Of a stretch of DNA of 64,000 nucleotides, positions 61,964 through 64,000 are shown piece by piece. The stretch spans positions 124,001-188,000 of the forward strand of contig CBDCUP010000003.1 in assembly GCA_965222655.1 (NCBI GenBank), read 5' to 3'. Each line of letters starts with the position of its first letter. Within the stretch, counting starts at the first letter, position 1. The DNA comes from CAUZIZ01 sp965222655 (GTDB taxonomy: Bacteria > Acidobacteriota > UBA6911 > RPQK01 > JAJDTT01). The notes beneath the pieces were generated by a model. That model worked only from the letters and a program-made list of their open reading frames with translations. It had not been told where the DNA came from and searched no databases. The position numbers and the translations under genes are program-made.

Positions 61964-62992
61964 TTACATCGGCCAATAGTCATCCGGTTTGTCGAGGGCA
62001 ACGTAGTCGCCGGCGTTTTCGGGCGTGATGACTGCTTGGGCTATCGGCAACCGCTTCGGAAGTGATTCCCCCTTGAACGCCTTGATCAGTGCTTTCACCG
62101 ACTCCGAACCGTGGAGTCGAGGTGGATGCTGGATGGCGTATTTTCCGAGGCCTGCCTGGATCATCTTCAAGCCTCCGTTATAGCCGTCCAGCCAGGTGAG
62201 AACCGGCCGGTTCGATCGGATCATCTCATCGGTAGTTCCGGCCTCCCTGAGCGCCTGAATCCCGCCCAGCGCCATCTCCCCACCGTCAAAATGGATTCCC
62301 TTCAGATCGGGATTGGCGGTAATGATATTCTCAGTGACTCTCTGGCCGCTGGCTCGTGACCAGTCTCCGGCTTGACGAACAGCGCTGATGGCGGGGTATT
62401 TCTCAAGGACGGCATCGTAAGCGGCGTTCCTTTCGACCGCCGGACCCGCGCCCGGAATGCCTTCTACGATGGCAATCTCTCCCGCGTTGCCGATCAACTC
62501 AATTAGCTTTTCCAGGACGTTGGTCGCCATATAGCTCTGGTCGCTCGAGACAAAAGTCGTGTATTTGTCACTCGACACTTTGCGGTCCACGATCACCGTC
62601 GGGATCTGTTCCCGGTGGCACTCCTCCAGAATGGGATTGGCCACATAGGGATTCACCGGCCCGATAATCAGCCCACTGACACCTCTTGCGAGCAGGTCCT
62701 CGAGATCGGCGATCTGTTTGGCCGGTGACTCCTGGGCATCTGTGATGATCAGGTCGACGTTGTCGTACTTGTCAGTCTCCTGTTCGATAGCTTCGCGAAG
62801 AGCGGTCCGCCAGGTATTCATCTCCGAGGCGTTGCTGAAACCGATGATCCAGTGCGCTTTCGCAAATCCATCGACCCGCTCGTGAGAGGTGGGCGCTGTG
62901 GACTGCCGACACCCTCCAAGAGGCAGGGCCAGGGCGGTTCCTGCCAGGCTCCCAATGAAATCCCTTCGTTTGTAAAGTTTGCCCGAGCTCAT
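61964..62992 (-). CDS. Sugar-type ABC transporter substrate-binding protein, Tat lipoprotein
   Basis: 342 residues from the ATG at 62992, which has GGAGGT at ideal spacing; the upstream in-frame extension is dropped. The signal YKRRDFIGSLAGTALALPLG then GC combines a twin-arginine motif with a lipobox. The periplasmic-binding fold of the ribose type: WIIGFSNASEMNTWRTALRE, DLEDLLARGVSGLIIGPVNP, PTVIVDRKVSSDKYTTFVSS and ITANPDLKGIHFDGGEMALG. It would capture a sugar or similar small ligand and deliver it to the permease gene 89 bp upstream on the same strand. Tat export of a binding protein is less usual. Confidence 0.88.
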   Translation of the reverse strand: MSSGKLYKRRDFIGSLAGTALALPLGGCRQSTAPTSHERVDGFAKAHWIIGFSNASEMNTWRTALREAIEQETDKYDNVDLIITDAQESPAKQIADLEDLLARGVSGLIIGPVNPYVANPILEECHREQIPTVIVDRKVSSDKYTTFVSSDQSYMATNVLEKLIELIGNAGEIAIVEGIPGAGPAVERNAAYDAVLEKYPAISAVRQAGDWSRASGQRVTENIITANPDLKGIHFDGGEMALGGIQALREAGTTDEMIRSNRPVLTWLDGYNGGLKMIQAGLGKYAIQHPPRLHGSESVKALIKAFKGESLPKRLPIAQAVITPENAGDYVALDKPDDYWPM

Positions 62993-63081
62993 GGCTTCAC
63001 CTCCAGAAAAAGAAGCTAAGGGTTCGTTCAAAAACAACTTCACATTCTGGCATTTCATCTTCACACCATCTTCGGCCACTC

Positions 63082-64000
63082 CTAAGTCGTTCGCTTCTTA
63101 TACAGAGCGATAGCGATCAGAATAATCGAACCTTTCACGATGCCTTGGGTATAGGGTGACACGTTCAGCAGATTCAGCAGGTTGTTGATCATGGAGATGA
63201 TGAGGGCTCCCAGCAGCGTACCCCACATGGAGCCCACACCTCCGAAAAGACTGGTGCCACCAATGACGACCGCCGCAATGGCGTCGAGTTCCAGGCCTCG
63301 TCCGGCCCAGGGGTCTCCCACGGTCACGCGGGCAGTGAAAATAATAGCTCCCAGTGCTGCTAGTATGCCGCTGACCATATAGGTGATGACCTTTACTCGG
63401 TTGACCGCGACTCCGGAGAGTCGCGCCGCTTCCTCGTTGCCGCCTACGGCATACACCTCACGGCCGTAGGGCGTATAACGGAGTGTCAGCCCACCTAGCA
63501 AGAAGGTCCCGAGCATGATGATTACAAGTACCGGCACAGGCCCGATGAATCCCGTACCCAACCAGGTATAGCTGCCGCTGATGCCTCCGATCGGCTTGCC
63601 ACCCGAAACGGTCAGGGCGGCGCCACCCGCCATCGCCATGGTGGCCAGGGTAACAATGAATGGCGCCACACCGCGCCAGACGATGATCAGTCCGTTGAAG
63701 GCTCCCACCACGGCACCCAATGTCAGAGTCATGAGAATCACAAGGGGCAAAGGGTGGCCCTGACCGCCGTCATACAGGAGGGCAGCCACAACGCTGAAGA
63801 AGCCGAGGGCCATACCCACTGACAGGTCGATTCCACCACTCAGGATCACAAAGGTCATACCCACGCTCACGACACCCAGCATGCAAGTCTGACGAAGCAC
63901 GTTGAAGATGTTCCGCTCGGTGAGAAAGCTCGGTGAGATCAGGCTCCCCACGAACAGTATGAGAAGGAAGGCCACGACGGCGACGGCGCCCGGTCCGAGT
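63082..64000 (-). CDS. RbsC-type ABC transporter permease (5' end outside window)
   Basis: The frame is open to position 64000, so the N terminus lies outside; a GTG at 63975 is an internal codon rather than a clear start. About 306 residues are visible, with hydrophobic segments such as AVVAFLLILFVGSL, TFVILSGGIDLSVGMALGFF and LVILMTLTLGAVVGAFNGLI. GGIDLSVG and GGNEEAARLSGVAVNRVKVI are hallmarks of the branched-chain/ribose permease family. AAVVIGGTSLFGGVGSMWGT is also conserved. Works as a homodimer in the inner membrane with the ATPase and binding protein. Other transporter genes may lie beyond the edge. Confidence 0.9.
   Translation of the reverse strand, partial: LGPGAVAVVAFLLILFVGSLISPSFLTERNIFNVLRQTCMLGVVSVGMTFVILSGGIDLSVGMALGFFSVVAALLYDGGQGHPLPLVILMTLTLGAVVGAFNGLIIVWRGVAPFIVTLATMAMAGGAALTVSGGKPIGGISGSYTWLGTGFIGPVPVLVIIMLGTFLLGGLTLRYTPYGREVYAVGGNEEAARLSGVAVNRVKVITYMVSGILAALGAIIFTARVTVGDPWAGRGLELDAIAAVVIGGTSLFGGVGSMWGTLLGALIISMINNLLNLLNVSPYTQGIVKGSIILIAIALYKKRTT

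Noticed and set aside
1..64000. tRNA, rRNA, phage or CRISPR loci
   Set aside because: No cloverleaf, rRNA-like stretch, integrase, phage structural gene or spaced repeat array was seen on either strand.

Overview
The window looks like accessory chromosome from a Gram-negative, heterotrophic bacterium, most likely an acidobacterium. The clues are an Oar-type TonB-dependent receptor with an N-terminal carboxypeptidase-like domain, a GWxTD-type lipoprotein-like protein, two CRTAC1 (FG-GAP/ASPIC-UnbV) proteins, TPR proteins, and the DUF1549/DUF1553 plus DUF1501 pairs that are common in Acidobacteriota and Planctomycetota. The phylum assignment is inference; no rRNA or tRNA gene is present to confirm it. 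Non-coding repeats and gene relics are frequent.

Layout. 1-8107: TonB receptor (runs off the left edge), a repeat-rich gap, an IS256-family element with a second decayed IS256 fragment beside it, a TPR protein, a large inverted repeat and a CRTAC1 protein. 8176-16384: GWxTD protein, an internally deleted luciferase-like monooxygenase relic, a PQQ dehydrogenase, an SMP-30 lipoprotein, an SDR and a ThDP enzyme. 16409-24020 (block A): a relic of a GH67-N/DUF4838-like protein, DUF1549/1553, DUF1501, sialidase, and a Tat-exported GHL10-like TIM-barrel protein. 24191-30886: CRTAC1, sulfite-oxidase-like protein, two TPR proteins. 30910-46080 (block B): sialidase, a copper-monooxygenase-like protein, DUF4838-like, cytochrome-DUF1549/1553, DUF1501, GHL10-like, SMP-30, enolase-superfamily dehydratase, sugar isomerase, MFS transporter. 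46421-54592: another DUF4838-like protein, a cytochrome c joined by deletion to a PQQ-dehydrogenase tail, a mutarotase-like protein, a sulfatase and another SMP-30 lipoprotein. 54593-64000: a regulated operon of NAD epimerase, sugar-type ABC ATPase, hydantoinase/oxoprolinase A and B and a small Cys protein, facing a convergent sugar-binding protein and permease.

Functional reading (inference). Exported sialidases, DUF4838/GH67-like and GHL10-like glycosidase-fold proteins and a sulfatase could cut sialylated, sulfated or uronate-bearing glycans. Lactonases, an enolase-superfamily dehydratase, an isomerase, a ThDP enzyme and MFS/ABC transporters could take up and catabolise the released sugar acids. 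The most striking feature is that four families (DUF1549/1553, DUF1501, sialidase, GHL10-like) occur twice within about 25 kb, with the fifth (DUF4838-like) intact in block B and a wreck in block A. This is a duplicated and rearranged module.

Non-coding structure is also notable: a family of about 140 bp dispersed intergenic repeats (four full copies, two fragments), two related hairpins each placed between converging genes, a 226 bp near-perfect inverted repeat, a 185 bp inverted-repeat element, and two tandem palindromes 21 bp apart overlapping a candidate promoter before the epimerase operon.
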